Counted from the first letter of the stretch, positions 20,482 to 31,996 are shown. The stretch is DNA of 64,000 nt from DASXQK01 sp963724385 (GCA_963724385.1 CAVRUJ010000002.1:1984001-2048000), one strand, 5' to 3'. Program-made: numbers and translations. Notes: a model not told the origin generated them from the letters alone.

Positions 20482-20537
20482 TGCCGGGAATCACCGGCCG
20501 GGAATTGCCGGCCAGGAATTGCCGGCCAGGAATCACC
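20482..20537 (+). repeat. Tandem repeat, four 14-bp units
   Basis: Four units of the form GGCCRGGAATYRCC at 20482, 20496, 20510 and 20524; a degenerate fifth unit may precede at 20468. It fills the gap between acnA and the DUF1223 gene. No function is visible. Confidence 0.8.
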
Positions 20538-20583
20538 GGAACGTGATTCGGTCCGGGCCAGGCCCTGCGCTAGTTCTCCTTTC

Positions 20584-21387
20584 ATGACCCGTCCCATCGG
20601 CACATTGGCTATGGCGGCACCGATCCTCTTCGCGGTGGCGGCGATGGCGGGCGATCAGCCGGTGCCAGGCACGGTCAGCGACCAGCCGGTGGTGGTGGAG
20701 CTGTTCACGTCCCAGGGCTGCAACTCCTGCCCGCCGGCGGAAGCCCTGCTGGGCGAGCTCGCCAAGCGCCACGACGTTCTGCCGCTCGCCTTCCACGTCG
20801 ACTACTGGGATTACATCGGCTGGAAGGATCCCTTCGGCTCTCCGGACGCGACCGACCGGCAGCAGCGCTACAGCCACGCGCTCGGCCTCAACATGGTCTA
20901 TACGCCCGAGATGGTGATCGACGGCGCCCACGATGCGGTCGGCTCCGACCAGGCGGCGGTGAGCGCGGCCATCGCCTCGGCGGCGACGCAGCCGAAGCTG
21001 AAGCTGGTGGTGCTGCGCGACGATCAGGGCAGGTACAAGGTCGACATTCCAGCGGGCGACCCGGGCAATGGGCCGGCGACCGTCTGGCTCGCCCTCTTCG
21101 ACCATGCGCACAAGACCGAAGTGCAGCGCGGCGAGAATGCCGGGCAGACATTGGTCGAGTACAACATCGTGCGCGAATGGCGCAAGATCGGCCTGTGGGA
21201 CGGCAAGCCGACGGAGATCGCCTTGAACTTCACGCCGGAATCCGACGAGTATGATGCCTGCGCCGTGCTGGTGCAGCTGGGCGGCAACGGTCCGATCCGG
21301 GGTGCCGCCTCCTTCCGCATGGAGAAGCATGGCGGCGCACAGGACGAGCCATCCAGCGAACCCTCAGAAGGCAACACCAATGGTTAA
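20584..21387 (+). CDS. DUF1223 thioredoxin-like periplasmic protein
   Basis: 267 aa. N-terminal signal peptide (residues 1-22, MTRPIGTLAMAAPILFAVAA), then VVELFTSQGCNSCPPAEALL, a thioredoxin-like fold with a CNSC motif, and the family marker FHVDYWDYIGWKDPFGSP. The function of the family is unknown; a thiol-redox role is plausible. It overlaps the next gene by eight bases. Confidence 0.88.
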   Translation: MTRPIGTLAMAAPILFAVAAMAGDQPVPGTVSDQPVVVELFTSQGCNSCPPAEALLGELAKRHDVLPLAFHVDYWDYIGWKDPFGSPDATDRQQRYSHALGLNMVYTPEMVIDGAHDAVGSDQAAVSAAIASAATQPKLKLVVLRDDQGRYKVDIPAGDPGNGPATVWLALFDHAHKTEVQRGENAGQTLVEYNIVREWRKIGLWDGKPTEIALNFTPESDEYDACAVLVQLGGNGPIRGAASFRMEKHGGAQDEPSSEPSEGNTNG

Positions 21388-21862
21388 ACCAATTCCCGAA
21401 GGCTTCCACTCGGTCACCCCGCATCTCGCCGTCGAGGGCGCGGCGGCGGCCATCGAGTTCTACAAGAAGGCCTTCGGCGCCGTCGAGCTGGGACGGATGC
21501 CGGCCCAGGACGGCAAGCGCCTGATGCACGCCATGATCCGCATCGGCGATTCCGTGGTCATGCTGGCCGACGCCTTTCCCGAATACGGCGGCAAGGGCCC
21601 GAAGGCCCTGGGCGGCACGCCCGTCACCGTGCATCTCTACGTCGCCGATTCCGACAAGGTCTTCGCCCAGGCGGTCGCCGCCGGGGCCACGGTCGTCATG
21701 CCGGTCGCCGACATGTTCTGGGGCGACCGGTACGGCCAGGTGACCGATCCCTTTGGCCACCGCTGGTCGATCGCGACCAAGAAGAAGGACATGACCCCCG
21801 AAGAGATGGCCGCCGCCGGCAAGGCCGCGATGGCCGCCATGGGCAAGCCGGGGAAGAAGTAG
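21380..21862 (+). CDS. VOC-family (glyoxalase/PhnB-like) protein
   Basis: 160 aa, starting MVKPIPEGFHSVTPHLAV. It has the PhnB-type pattern AIEFYKKAFGAVELGR, IMLADAF-like core and DRYGQVTDPFGHRWSIATKK. The C-terminal tail is rich in Ala and Lys. Such proteins bind metal and small ligands; no substrate can be assigned. Confidence 0.9.
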   Translation: MVKPIPEGFHSVTPHLAVEGAAAAIEFYKKAFGAVELGRMPAQDGKRLMHAMIRIGDSVVMLADAFPEYGGKGPKALGGTPVTVHLYVADSDKVFAQAVAAGATVVMPVADMFWGDRYGQVTDPFGHRWSIATKKKDMTPEEMAAAGKAAMAAMGKPGKK

Positions 21863-21877
21863 AAGTCAGGGAAGGTC

Positions 21878-21985
21878 AACCACAGAGACACGAGAGGCAC
21901 AGAGAAGAAAGCAGAAGAGAGCCCTGGGCCGCTTCGCGGCCCAAAGTTCTTCGTTTCTATGAATCTGCGCCTCTGCGGTCAGACT
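21878..21985. repeat. Degenerate cacagagacac-type dispersed repeat
   Basis: ACCACAGAGACACGAGAGGC at 21880 and a worn inverted partner (CTGCGCCTCTGCGGTC, up to about 21980) enclose GGGCCGCTTCGCGGCCC (21927-21943). The better-preserved relative lies at 34825-34922. There is no gene in 21863-22055. Confidence 0.55.
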
Positions 21986-22055
21986 TCCTTCACGCGGTCA
22001 TCCGCAGCGCCATCCCCTGGAGTCAGTGCAGTCTCCCTTGATCGGGACGGCCATC

Positions 22056-22083
22056 GGATATACATATCATCCAAAGTATATCC
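22056..22083. promoter_or_regulatory. Candidate VapBC operator
   Basis: GGATATAC (22056-22063) and GTATATCC (22076-22083) form a perfect 8-bp dyad with a 12-bp spacer, just before the antitoxin gene. The position suits autorepression by the toxin-antitoxin complex. Confidence 0.6.
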
Positions 22084-22095
22084 ATGGAGGACGTC

Positions 22096-22326
22096 ATGCA
22101 GGTCGCAAAATGGGGCAACAGCCTGGCCATTCGGCTTCCCGCCGCCGTGGTCGAGGTTCTCGCGCTGAAGGAAGGCGACGAGATCGAAATCCACGTCGCC
22201 GACGCGCGCGAACTCGGCGTGGCGCGCAAGCCCGGACGGCGGGAATTGTTGAAGCGGCTTCGCGCCTTCCGGGGACGGCTTCCTGCCGATTTCAAGTTCA
22301 ACCGGGACGAGGCCAATGCCCGGTGA
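22096..22326 (+). CDS. AbrB/MazE-fold antitoxin (VapB-like)
   Basis: 76 aa from the ATG at 22096, which has GGAG eight bases upstream; an in-frame ATG at 22084 is weaker. QVAKWGNSLAIRLPAAVVE and LKEGDEIEIHV are the swapped-hairpin DNA-binding fold. The C-terminus (residues 45-76) is the likely toxin-binding part. The stop overlaps the toxin start by 11 bases. Confidence 0.9.
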   Translation: MQVAKWGNSLAIRLPAAVVEVLALKEGDEIEIHVADARELGVARKPGRRELLKRLRAFRGRLPADFKFNRDEANAR

Positions 22327-22720
22327 TTTTTTCGACACGAATGTCCTGATTTATGTCGCCTCCGGCAACCCGGCAAAGGCGAACCGGGCGGAAAGGCTCA
22401 TCGCCGGCGGCGGCGCCATCAGCGTCCAGGTGCTGAACGAGCTTGCGAACGTCGCTCGGCGCAAGATGCAGCTGTCGTGGGCCGAGACCCACTCGTTTCT
22501 ATCGATGATCCGCGGCTTGCTGCCCGTCCACCCCGTCACGGTCGAAATCCATGAAAGCGGCTTGGCGCTGGCCGAGCGCTATGGTCTCTCGATCTACGAC
22601 GCCATGATCGCGGCTTCCGCTCTCGACGCCGGTTGCGACCGGCTCTGGTCGGAAGACATGCAGCACGGGCTGAAGATCGAGGGCAGGCTGCGCCTCGCCA
22701 ACCCGTTCCGCCGGGCGTAG
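22316..22720 (+). CDS. PIN-domain ribonuclease toxin (VapC-like)
   Basis: 134 aa. The PIN acidic residues are visible in FFDTNVLIYV, VLNELANVA, SIYDAMIAASALDAG and LWSEDMQHG. It should cleave RNA with Mg2+ and be held inactive by the upstream antitoxin. Confidence 0.93.
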   Translation: MPGDFFDTNVLIYVASGNPAKANRAERLIAGGGAISVQVLNELANVARRKMQLSWAETHSFLSMIRGLLPVHPVTVEIHESGLALAERYGLSIYDAMIAASALDAGCDRLWSEDMQHGLKIEGRLRLANPFRRA

Positions 22721-22740
22721 CCCGGACAATCAGCCATCCG

Positions 22741-24636
22741 CTACCCCACCGCCTTCAGCAGCGCCGAATCGAGCCGGCGGGCGAAGGCGCCAGCGTCGGA
22801 GACCGGCTCGCCCTGGACGATGCAGGCCTGGTCCAACAGCAGCCATGCCGCTTCCGTGACCGCGTCGGCGCCGCCGTTCTGGGACAGGCGCTTGGCGAGG
22901 CAGGCGATCACGGGATGGCGCGGGTTCACTTCCAACACCCGCTTCATCGTCCCGTCCACTTGGCGATGCTGCTTCAGCAGGCGTTCCAGATGGATATCCA
23001 TGTCGCCCTCATCGGCCACGAGGCAGACGGCGCTGGCTTCGAGCCGGTTGGACGCGCGAACATCCTTGACCGCGTCCTTCAGGGTCAGCTTCAGAAGCGC
23101 GATGAGGGCGTCGGTGCCGGCCGCCTGCGGCTCTTCGGCCGCTTTCTTCTTGTCCTCGGGCAGGGCGATCTTCTCGAGGTCGGCCCCGCCCCGAGTGGCC
23201 GACTTGAAGGGCTTGGCGTCATAGGCGCCGACGGCGGGAATCCAGAACTCGTCCACCGGATCGGCCAGCAGCAGAACCTCCACGTCCCGGGCGGCGAAGC
23301 CCTCGAGCTGCGGGCTCTTGGCCGCCGTCTCCACGCTCTCGCCGGCAATGTAGTAGATCGCTTCCTGCCCCGGCTTCATCCGCCCGACATAGTCGGCCAA
23401 GGTGGTCAGGCCCTCGGCCTTGGTGGAGCGGAAGCGGGCGAGCTTCAGCAGCGGCTCGCGCTGCTCGGCATCCTCGTACAGGCCTTCCTTCAGCACCGGG
23501 CCGAAATCGGTCCAGAAGCCGGCATAGGTCTCGGCGTCCTTCTCGGCCAGCTTGGCGAGCTCGGCCAGGCTGCGCTTCACTAGGGCAGCGCGGATCTTGG
23601 CGAGCAGCGGATTGTGCTGCAGCAGCTCGCGGCTGATGTTGAGGGGCAGATCCTCGGAATCGACGATCCCTTGGAGGAACCGGAGGTAGCCCGGCAGGAT
23701 GTCCGCGCAGTCGTCGGTGATGAAGACGCGGCGCACGTAAAGCTTCAGGCGATGCTTGCGCTCGGGATTGAACAGGTCGAAGGGGCGCGACCCGGGCACG
23801 AAGATGAGGGCCGTGTAGTCGATCTTGCCCTCGGCCTTCCAGTGGATGGTGAGCCGCGGCTGGTCGAGTCCATGGGAGACGTGACGGTAGAATTCGGCGT
23901 ATTGGCGCTCGGTGATCTCGCTCTTGGGCCGCATCCAGAGGGCGGCCGCCTCGTTCAGCTTCTCCTCCTGGGCGCCGGTCTTGAGCAGGATCGGCAGCGC
24001 GATATGGTCGGAGTAGCGGGCGACCACGGTCTTCAGGCGCAGGGGATCGAGGAACTCCTCGGCATCCTTGCGCAGGTGAAGAACGATGCGCGTGCCGCGC
24101 TCGACTTCGGCAGCCGGCCCCACGGCGAACTCGCCCTTGCCATCGGAGACCCAGCGCCAGCCCTCGCTCTCGCCCGCCCGCCGGCTGAAGACCTCGACCT
24201 TCTCAGCCACCATGAAGGAGGCGTAGAAGCCGACCCCGAACTGCCCGATGAGGGACAGGTCCTTGGCCGCATCGCCGGTGGCCTGGGCGAGGAAGGCGGA
24301 GGTGCCCGAACGGGCGATGGTGCCGAGATTGGCGACCAGCTCCTCCCGGTTCATGCCGATGCCGTTATCGGCCACGGCGAGGGTATGGGCCGCGGCATCG
24401 GGGGCGATGCTCACCCGGTACTGGCTTCCGCCCGAGGCAAGCGCGGGGTTGGTCAACGCCAGATAGCGCAGCCGGTCGCAGGCATCCGACGCGTTGGAGA
24501 TGAGCTCCCGAAGGAAGATCGACCGCTCGCTGTAGAGCGAATGGGCGACGATATCGAGCAGGCGCCCGACCTCGGCCTGGAAGCCGTGTTTCTCCTCGCC
24601 CCCATGTTTCTCTTCGACTAGCGCCTCGTCCCGCAT
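22741..24636 (-). CDS. htpG: Molecular chaperone HtpG (Hsp90)
   Basis: 631 aa (E. coli protein 624). The GHKL ATP site shows FLRELISNASDACDRLRYLA, ADNGIGMNREEL and QFGVGFYASFMVAEKV in the first 140 residues. The middle domain has NISRELLQ. The start at 24636 is chosen; ATG 24654 would add six residues. The open frame runs on to 25452, but that extension lies opposite the helicase gene and is not real. An RpoH-type promoter lies just upstream. Confidence 0.96.
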   Translation of the reverse strand: MRDEALVEEKHGGEEKHGFQAEVGRLLDIVAHSLYSERSIFLRELISNASDACDRLRYLALTNPALASGGSQYRVSIAPDAAAHTLAVADNGIGMNREELVANLGTIARSGTSAFLAQATGDAAKDLSLIGQFGVGFYASFMVAEKVEVFSRRAGESEGWRWVSDGKGEFAVGPAAEVERGTRIVLHLRKDAEEFLDPLRLKTVVARYSDHIALPILLKTGAQEEKLNEAAALWMRPKSEITERQYAEFYRHVSHGLDQPRLTIHWKAEGKIDYTALIFVPGSRPFDLFNPERKHRLKLYVRRVFITDDCADILPGYLRFLQGIVDSEDLPLNISRELLQHNPLLAKIRAALVKRSLAELAKLAEKDAETYAGFWTDFGPVLKEGLYEDAEQREPLLKLARFRSTKAEGLTTLADYVGRMKPGQEAIYYIAGESVETAAKSPQLEGFAARDVEVLLLADPVDEFWIPAVGAYDAKPFKSATRGGADLEKIALPEDKKKAAEEPQAAGTDALIALLKLTLKDAVKDVRASNRLEASAVCLVADEGDMDIHLERLLKQHRQVDGTMKRVLEVNPRHPVIACLAKRLSQNGGADAVTEAAWLLLDQACIVQGEPVSDAGAFARRLDSALLKAVG

Positions 24637-24670
24637 GGATTTTGACCCCTTCATGACAAACCCCTGCGGC

Positions 24671-24699
24671 ATATGGGGACATGGGGGGCGGCCATCAAG
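24671..24699 (-). promoter_or_regulatory. RpoH (sigma-32) type heat-shock promoter for htpG
   Basis: On the minus strand, CTTGATG (24699-24693), a 14-base spacer and CCCCATAT (24678-24671) match the heat-shock consensus CTTGAAA-N13/14-CCCCATNT. Transcription would begin near 24664, giving a short leader. Confidence 0.75.
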
Positions 24700-24747
24700 G
24701 GGCGAGGCCGGCTTGCAAATCCGGCGCGGGCACCCGATTCTGAAGAC

Positions 24748-27236
<2,489 letters not shown>

Positions 27237-27240
<4 letters not shown>

Positions 27241-27596
27241 GCGAGCCCAGCCTGCGCCTCGACAAATGGCTCTGGCATGCGCGGTTCTGCAAAAGCCGGA
27301 CCTTGGCCGCCAAGCTCGCCGGCGCCGGCAAGGTCAGGATCGCCGGCGCCCCGGTGTTCAAGGCTCACCATGCGGTGAAGCCGGGCGACGTGCTGACCTT
27401 TCCGCTCGGCCCCCATATCCGCACGGTTCGCGTGCTGGCGCTGGGCGAAAGGCGCGGGCCCGCGCCGGAAGCCCGAGCGCTGTACGAGGACCTGGCGCCG
27501 CCCGCCGGGCCGAGCCAAGCGACATCCGGCGGCCCGCGGCCGACCAAGTCGGACCGACGGGCGATCGATCGCCTGCAGAACCCGGAGCGGGAGTAA
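27237..27596 (+). CDS. S4-domain RNA-binding protein (HslR-like)
   Basis: 119 aa. S4 domain at residues 6-55 (LRLDKWLWHARFCKSRTLAA, VRIAGAPVFKAHHAVKPGDV). The C-terminus is basic and rich in Pro (GPRPTKSDRRAIDRLQ). HslR binds stalled 50S subunits with nascent tRNA in E. coli. The start overlaps the helicase stop by four bases. Confidence 0.92.
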
Positions 27597-27599
27597 GTC

Positions 27600-28055
27600 G
27601 TGGCACGCAGGGAGAGCGCCGCAACTGCCGAGGAGCAACGCTACGCCGCAGCTTGGCGCGATCGGCACCGGCGAGTGAGGCTGGTGTGGTTCTCCACTCT
27701 TGCCGGAATTGCGCTTAGTGCAGTGGTCGCGATTTTCGCAACACATCTTCGAGCATTCGGCCTGTTCGCTTTGGCCGCCATTGTTTGGTTGATCCCCGGT
27801 ATCTTCGCGCAGCTCCATCTCAATCAATTCAGATGTCCTCGCTGCGACGAGAATTTCTACTACGTCGCACGCAATCCCAAGAACAAGCACCTGGGGTATT
27901 GGCGTAACCGGGATGATGCGTTGCCGCGATCCCTGTCCTTCTACTTTTCTCCTCCGAACCGCCCTGGCAGCGAACGGGGTCGCTGCGCCAATTGCTTTCT
28001 GCCGGTGAACTCGCCTGGGGACCCTGATCCGCCAAGGGGACCAGACGACGGCTGA
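27600..28055 (+). CDS. Hypothetical membrane protein with a cysteine pair motif
   Basis: 151 aa from a GTG start. Two adjacent membrane helices at residues 28-68 (VWFSTLAGIALSAVVAIF and GLFALAAIVWLIPGIFAQL). They are followed by CPRC and later CANC, a possible zinc ribbon on the cytoplasmic side. Base composition is lower in GC than the neighbours, which suggests transfer. I do not recognise the family. Confidence 0.65.
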   Translation: MARRESAATAEEQRYAAAWRDRHRRVRLVWFSTLAGIALSAVVAIFATHLRAFGLFALAAIVWLIPGIFAQLHLNQFRCPRCDENFYYVARNPKNKHLGYWRNRDDALPRSLSFYFSPPNRPGSERGRCANCFLPVNSPGDPDPPRGPDDG

Positions 28056-28100
28056 TCGGGTGGGTGCTATAGTAGGGGTGTTGCCGGGAGGGCTGAGGCC

Positions 28101-28979
28101 ATGCTGACCAAAACGCAAATCGACCAGTTCCATCGCGACGGCTATCTCGTCGTCCCCAACGCGGTGACGGCCGAGGAGCTCGCCTCCATGCGGGCGGAGA
28201 TCGCGCGCTGGGTCGAGGAAAGCCGGGGCCACAGCGAGCCTTTCGGTCCGCCCACCCTGGACGGGCGTCCCCGCTTCGACATGGGTGAGGAGCATCGCCC
28301 CGACCGGCCGGCGCTGCGCCGGGTCAACAATCCCTCGGACATCTCGCCCGCCTTCGCCCATGTCGCCTGGGAGGCGCGGGTGGCCGACATGGTCGCCGAC
28401 GTCATCGGCCCGAACGTCAAGTTCCATCACTGCAAGATCAACCTGAAGCTGCCGGGCACCAACACCGAGGTCGGCTATCACCAGGACTTCGCCTACACGC
28501 CCCACACCAACGACGACATCGTGACGGCCCTCATCTTCATCGACGAGGTGACGGCGGAGAACGGCGCGCTCATGGTCGTGCCCGGCTCCCACAAGGGACC
28601 GATCCATTCCCTGTTCGAGAACGACCGCTTCACCGGCTCGATCGAGGAGGGCACGGCGGCCGGATTGAAGGCCAAGCAGGTGCCGGCGATCGGCCCGGCA
28701 GGCAGCGTCTGCCTGATGCACACCCGGCTCTGCCACGGCTCCGAAGCCAACCGGAGCCAGCGGCCCCGCGGCCTCTATATCTGCGTCTATAGCGCGGCCG
28801 ATGCCTTTCCCCTCGCCCGCAACCCCATGGCCAATCCCAACGAGGGCCGGATCGTCCGCGGCAAGGCGACGCGGTTTGCGCGCATGATGACGGGCCCGAT
28901 CGAGCTGCCGGCCCAGCCCAAGATGGCCTCCTTCTTCGCGGTCCAGGGCCAGAAGAGCGCGGGCCGCGCGGCGGAGTAG
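28101..28979 (+). CDS. Phytanoyl-CoA dioxygenase (PhyH) family oxygenase
   Basis: 292 aa Fe(II)/2-oxoglutarate oxygenase. It starts LTKTQIDQFHRDGYLVVPNA, the family N-terminus. The iron ligands are H and D in GYHQDFAYTPH and the distal His in RLCHGSEAN. It probably hydroxylates a small molecule; the substrate is unknown. Confidence 0.92.
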   Translation: MLTKTQIDQFHRDGYLVVPNAVTAEELASMRAEIARWVEESRGHSEPFGPPTLDGRPRFDMGEEHRPDRPALRRVNNPSDISPAFAHVAWEARVADMVADVIGPNVKFHHCKINLKLPGTNTEVGYHQDFAYTPHTNDDIVTALIFIDEVTAENGALMVVPGSHKGPIHSLFENDRFTGSIEEGTAAGLKAKQVPAIGPAGSVCLMHTRLCHGSEANRSQRPRGLYICVYSAADAFPLARNPMANPNEGRIVRGKATRFARMMTGPIELPAQPKMASFFAVQGQKSAGRAAE

Positions 28980-28990
28980 GCCACTTCTCT

Positions 28991-29185
28991 TCATGGCCGG
29001 GCGAAGACCCGGGCATCCACATTGTAGTAGCGGCGAAACACCTTCTCCCCCGCCCCCTCGACGGGGGCGGGTTGGGGTGGGGGTGGGACACAGGCGCGAT
29101 GGTGCAGTTCTGGCTCCCCCTCCCTAACCCTCCCCCGCAAGGGGGGAGGGAATCGTCCGATGGCCGAGCCTTCACCCGGCCATGA
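28991..29185. repeat. Nested palindromic repeats
   Basis: TCATGGCCGGGCGAAG (28991) pairs with its complement at 29170-29185 (one mismatch), forming the ends of a common alphaproteobacterial palindrome. Between them lies a different GC-rich repeat (about 29041-29152: CCCCGCCCCCTCGACGGGGG and CCTCCCCCGCAAGGGGGGAG). One repeat appears to have inserted into another. There is no gene in 28980-29199. Confidence 0.65.
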
Positions 29186-29199
29186 CGAATTGCTCGCTG

Positions 29200-29943
29200 C
29201 TACAGCCTTCCCGCCTCGATGATGCGCTTCAGGAAGGCGCGGGTGCGCTCGTCCTTGGGCGCGCCGAAGATTTCGGCCGGCGGGCCCTCCTCATGGACCT
29301 TGCCGGCGAAGAGGAAGCAGATCTTGCTCGCCACCTCGCGGGCGAAGCCCATCTCGTGGGTCGCCAGCAGCATCGTCATGCCTTCGGCCGCGAGATCGCG
29401 CACGATGTTCAGGACCTCGGCGACGAGCTCGGGATCGAGGGCCGAGGTGATCTCGTCCAGCAGCATGACCATGGGGCCCATGGCGAGTGCCCGCACGATG
29501 GCGACCCGCTGCTGCTGGCCGCCGGAGAGCCGGTCGGGATAGTCCTTCGCCTTGTGCTCCAGGCCGATGCGCTTCAGCAGGGCCATGGCCTTCGCCTCGG
29601 CCTCGGCCCGGTCCTGGTGCAGCACCTGGAGCGGCGCCAGGGTCACGTTCTCCAGCACCGACATGTGGGGGAACAGGTTGAAGGCCTGGAAGACGATGCC
29701 GACATCGCGCCGGAGCGCATTCACGTCGACGCCCGGCCCGGTCATCCGGTCGCCGTGGATGCGGATCTCGCCGGACTGGATTTCCTCCAGCCCGTTGATG
29801 CAGCGCAGCAGGGTCGATTTCCCGCAGCCCGAGGGGCCGATCAGGCAGACGACCTGATGCTCCTCGACCTCGAGGCTGAGGCCGTTGAATACGACAAGGG
29901 GGCCGAAGCGCTTGTGGATGTCGCGGATTTCGATCAGGGCCAT
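29200..29943 (-). CDS. Amino-acid ABC transporter ATP-binding protein (GlnQ/AapP type)
   Basis: 247 aa. Walker A GPSGCGKST, signature [16 protein letters not shown], Walker [17 protein letters not shown]. It is the last gene of a three-gene operon (binding protein, permease, ATPase) and powers uptake of polar or acidic amino acids. The gap to the permease gene is 12 bp. Confidence 0.95.
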   Translation of the reverse strand: MALIEIRDIHKRFGPLVVFNGLSLEVEEHQVVCLIGPSGCGKSTLLRCINGLEEIQSGEIRIHGDRMTGPGVDVNALRRDVGIVFQAFNLFPHMSVLENVTLAPLQVLHQDRAEAEAKAMALLKRIGLEHKAKDYPDRLSGGQQQRVAIVRALAMGPMVMLLDEITSALDPELVAEVLNIVRDLAAEGMTMLLATHEMGFAREVASKICFLFAGKVHEEGPPAEIFGAPKDERTRAFLKRIIEAGRL

Positions 29944-29955
29944 GGGGGCGTTCTG

Positions 29956-31104
29956 CTAGCCGGCGCCGGCGCGCATGCGCCGCTGGTCGCGTGCGATCAG
30001 CCGGTCGACCATCCGCGCCTGGGGAATGGTGATGACGACGAACAGCATCGCGACCGTGGTCACCGCCGACAGGTTGAAATGGTTGCTGGCGATGATCTTG
30101 GCCTGGTTGAAGGCGTCGATGGTGCCGATGACGTTGACGAGCGCGGTATCCTTCTGCAGGCCGATGAAGTCGTTGAGCAGCGGCGGGATGATCCGGCGCA
30201 CGGCCTGGGGCACGATGACGAAGCGCATGGTCTGCATGAAGGAAAGGCCAAGCGAGCGCGCGGCGGCCGTCTGGCTCCAATGGATGCTTTCGATCCCGGC
30301 TCGGTAGACCTCGGCGACATAGGCGCCGTAGGTGAGGGTGAGCGCCAGGATGGCGAAGGTGTTCTGTGAGAAATCGTTGACGATCGGCAGGCCGGTCAGC
30401 GGAATGCCGAAGCCGATGAGGTAGATGTTGATGATCGCCGGCAGGCCGCGGAAGACGTCGACATAGAAGGTGGCGATGAGCCTGATCGGCTGGCCCGCCG
30501 GCCCGGGCGCCAGGCGCGCGATCGCGACCACGAGGCCCCAGACGAGCACCAGCACCTCGGCAACGCAGAAAATATAGACGTTGGTCCAGAAGGCATCCAG
30601 CACCAGGCCGAATGAACTGATGATGAGGGGCAGGCGGAAGAAGGTGCGGCTGACCGCCAGGTCGTTGGCGATCATGAACTGCGCGACCATCAGCAGGAGT
30701 GCCAGCGCTCCCGCAAAACCGAAAGTGATCCAGGCGAGGCTGCGCGATCTTGCCATGGCGACGCGCGCGCCAACGAGGTCGCCTTGCCCCAGTGCCGTCT
30801 TGGCGGTTCGCGCCGCCGCCAGGCTGCGGCCGGCGGGAACCAAGAGGCCGAGAAAACCGAGGCCCAGCAGCACAAGCAGGATGTCGTAGGGAAGGCTGTC
30901 GACGCCGAGGGTCTGAAGCGCCCAGCGGACCCGCCCGAGCGTCTGCCAGCCGAGGCCGATGATGATCACCCCGACAAGCAGGGAGCTGGTCGCCCAGCTG
31001 GTCGCGTCCTTGGGCGGCGCCCCGGCGTAGAAGCGGCGCTCCGTTGGGCTTCCGACGCCGGGGCCGCTTCCCTCGCCCGGCCCTCTCGCCTCGGCGGGGC
31101 TCAT
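29956..31104 (-). CDS. Amino-acid ABC transporter permease with long N-terminal extension
   Basis: 382 aa. The HisM/GlnP-type domain is in the C-terminal 220 residues, with the EAA loop AGIESIHWSQTAAARSLGLS. Residues 35-155 add extra hydrophobic helices, as in AapM/BztC-type subunits. The operon has only this one permease gene, so it probably works as a homodimer. The C-terminus RLIARDQRRM is also seen in AapM-like proteins. Confidence 0.9.
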   Translation of the reverse strand: MSPAEARGPGEGSGPGVGSPTERRFYAGAPPKDATSWATSSLLVGVIIIGLGWQTLGRVRWALQTLGVDSLPYDILLVLLGLGFLGLLVPAGRSLAAARTAKTALGQGDLVGARVAMARSRSLAWITFGFAGALALLLMVAQFMIANDLAVSRTFFRLPLIISSFGLVLDAFWTNVYIFCVAEVLVLVWGLVVAIARLAPGPAGQPIRLIATFYVDVFRGLPAIINIYLIGFGIPLTGLPIVNDFSQNTFAILALTLTYGAYVAEVYRAGIESIHWSQTAAARSLGLSFMQTMRFVIVPQAVRRIIPPLLNDFIGLQKDTALVNVIGTIDAFNQAKIIASNHFNLSAVTTVAMLFVVITIPQARMVDRLIARDQRRMRAGAG

Positions 31105-31129
31105 TGCCCGCCGAGGCTGGAGATCGTCC

Positions 31130-31996
31130 TCACTGTTGGAAGTAGGGGACTGTCGACGGATCGGCGCCCCAGGCCGCGGCCAGATATTTGGCTGAAAGCT
31201 TGGCCAGGGTGCCGTCGTCGATCAGCGCCTGGATGATCTTGTCGAGCGTCGCTTCGTTGGCCGAGCCCTTCGGATAGAGCGCGCCATAGGTTTCGCCGGT
31301 CGAATACTGGCCGACCACGACCTGCGTGCCGTTGGAGGCGCCGGCCTGGGCAAGCACGATCGCGGTATCGGTCATGGCCACGTCAATCTGGTTGGCCGCC
31401 AGTGCCGCCCACATGCTGGGCGTATCGGGGAACTGCTTGACCTGCTGGGTCGGCTTCAGCTTGCCTGTGACGAAATCGGCACCGGTCGTCGCCTGCTGCA
31501 CGCCGATCCTGAGCCCCTTGATCGAGCTGGCGTCGACCGACGTTCCCTTCCTTACCAGGACGCCGATGTCCGAATGGAAGTAGGGAACCGAAAAGTCGAC
31601 CACCTTCTTGCGCTCGTCGGTGATGGAGATCTCCGAGAGGGCGAAATCGAAATCCTTGGTCTGGCCGGCGACCAGCGCATCCCAGGCGACGTTGACGACC
31701 TTGACGGTGCTGAGCCCGGCGCGGTTGGCGATGTTCGCAGACATGCAGTATTCGTAGCCGTCCTTGATGCTGTCGGGCGTGTCGCCGTTCCACCAGCCGG
31801 GTGCGGGCAGATTGACTTCCACCGTCAGCTGGCCGGCCACAGCCGGGGTCATGGGGATCGAGCCCTTCTGGCCGGTCAGTTCGCAATTGCCGATCATGTC
31901 GGCGCTGGCGGCCTGCGCGAAGGCGAGGGTGACGAGAGCAGCGGCGAAGCCGACGCAAGCGAGCCTGCCGCTGAGCGAAGCGGGGTTGTACTTCAC
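31130..31996 (-). CDS. Amino-acid ABC transporter solute-binding protein (family 3)
   Basis: 288 aa from the GTG at 31996, which has AAGGAGG nine bases upstream. An ATG at 32101 in the same frame gives no signal peptide and is rejected. The signal peptide (LACVGFAAALVTLAFAQAAS) is followed by a family 3 periplasmic fold with FDFALSEISITDERKKVVDF. Mature protein starts near ADMIGNCEL. Confidence 0.93.
   Translation of the reverse strand: MKYNPASLSGRLACVGFAAALVTLAFAQAASADMIGNCELTGQKGSIPMTPAVAGQLTVEVNLPAPGWWNGDTPDSIKDGYEYCMSANIANRAGLSTVKVVNVAWDALVAGQTKDFDFALSEISITDERKKVVDFSVPYFHSDIGVLVRKGTSVDASSIKGLRIGVQQATTGADFVTGKLKPTQQVKQFPDTPSMWAALAANQIDVAMTDTAIVLAQAGASNGTQVVVGQYSTGETYGALYPKGSANEATLDKIIQALIDDGTLAKLSAKYLAAAWGADPSTVPYFQQ

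Noticed and set aside
20482..20537. CRISPR array
   Set aside because: Units are 14 bp and directly adjacent with no spacers; no cas genes are present. No CRISPR array was seen anywhere in the window.
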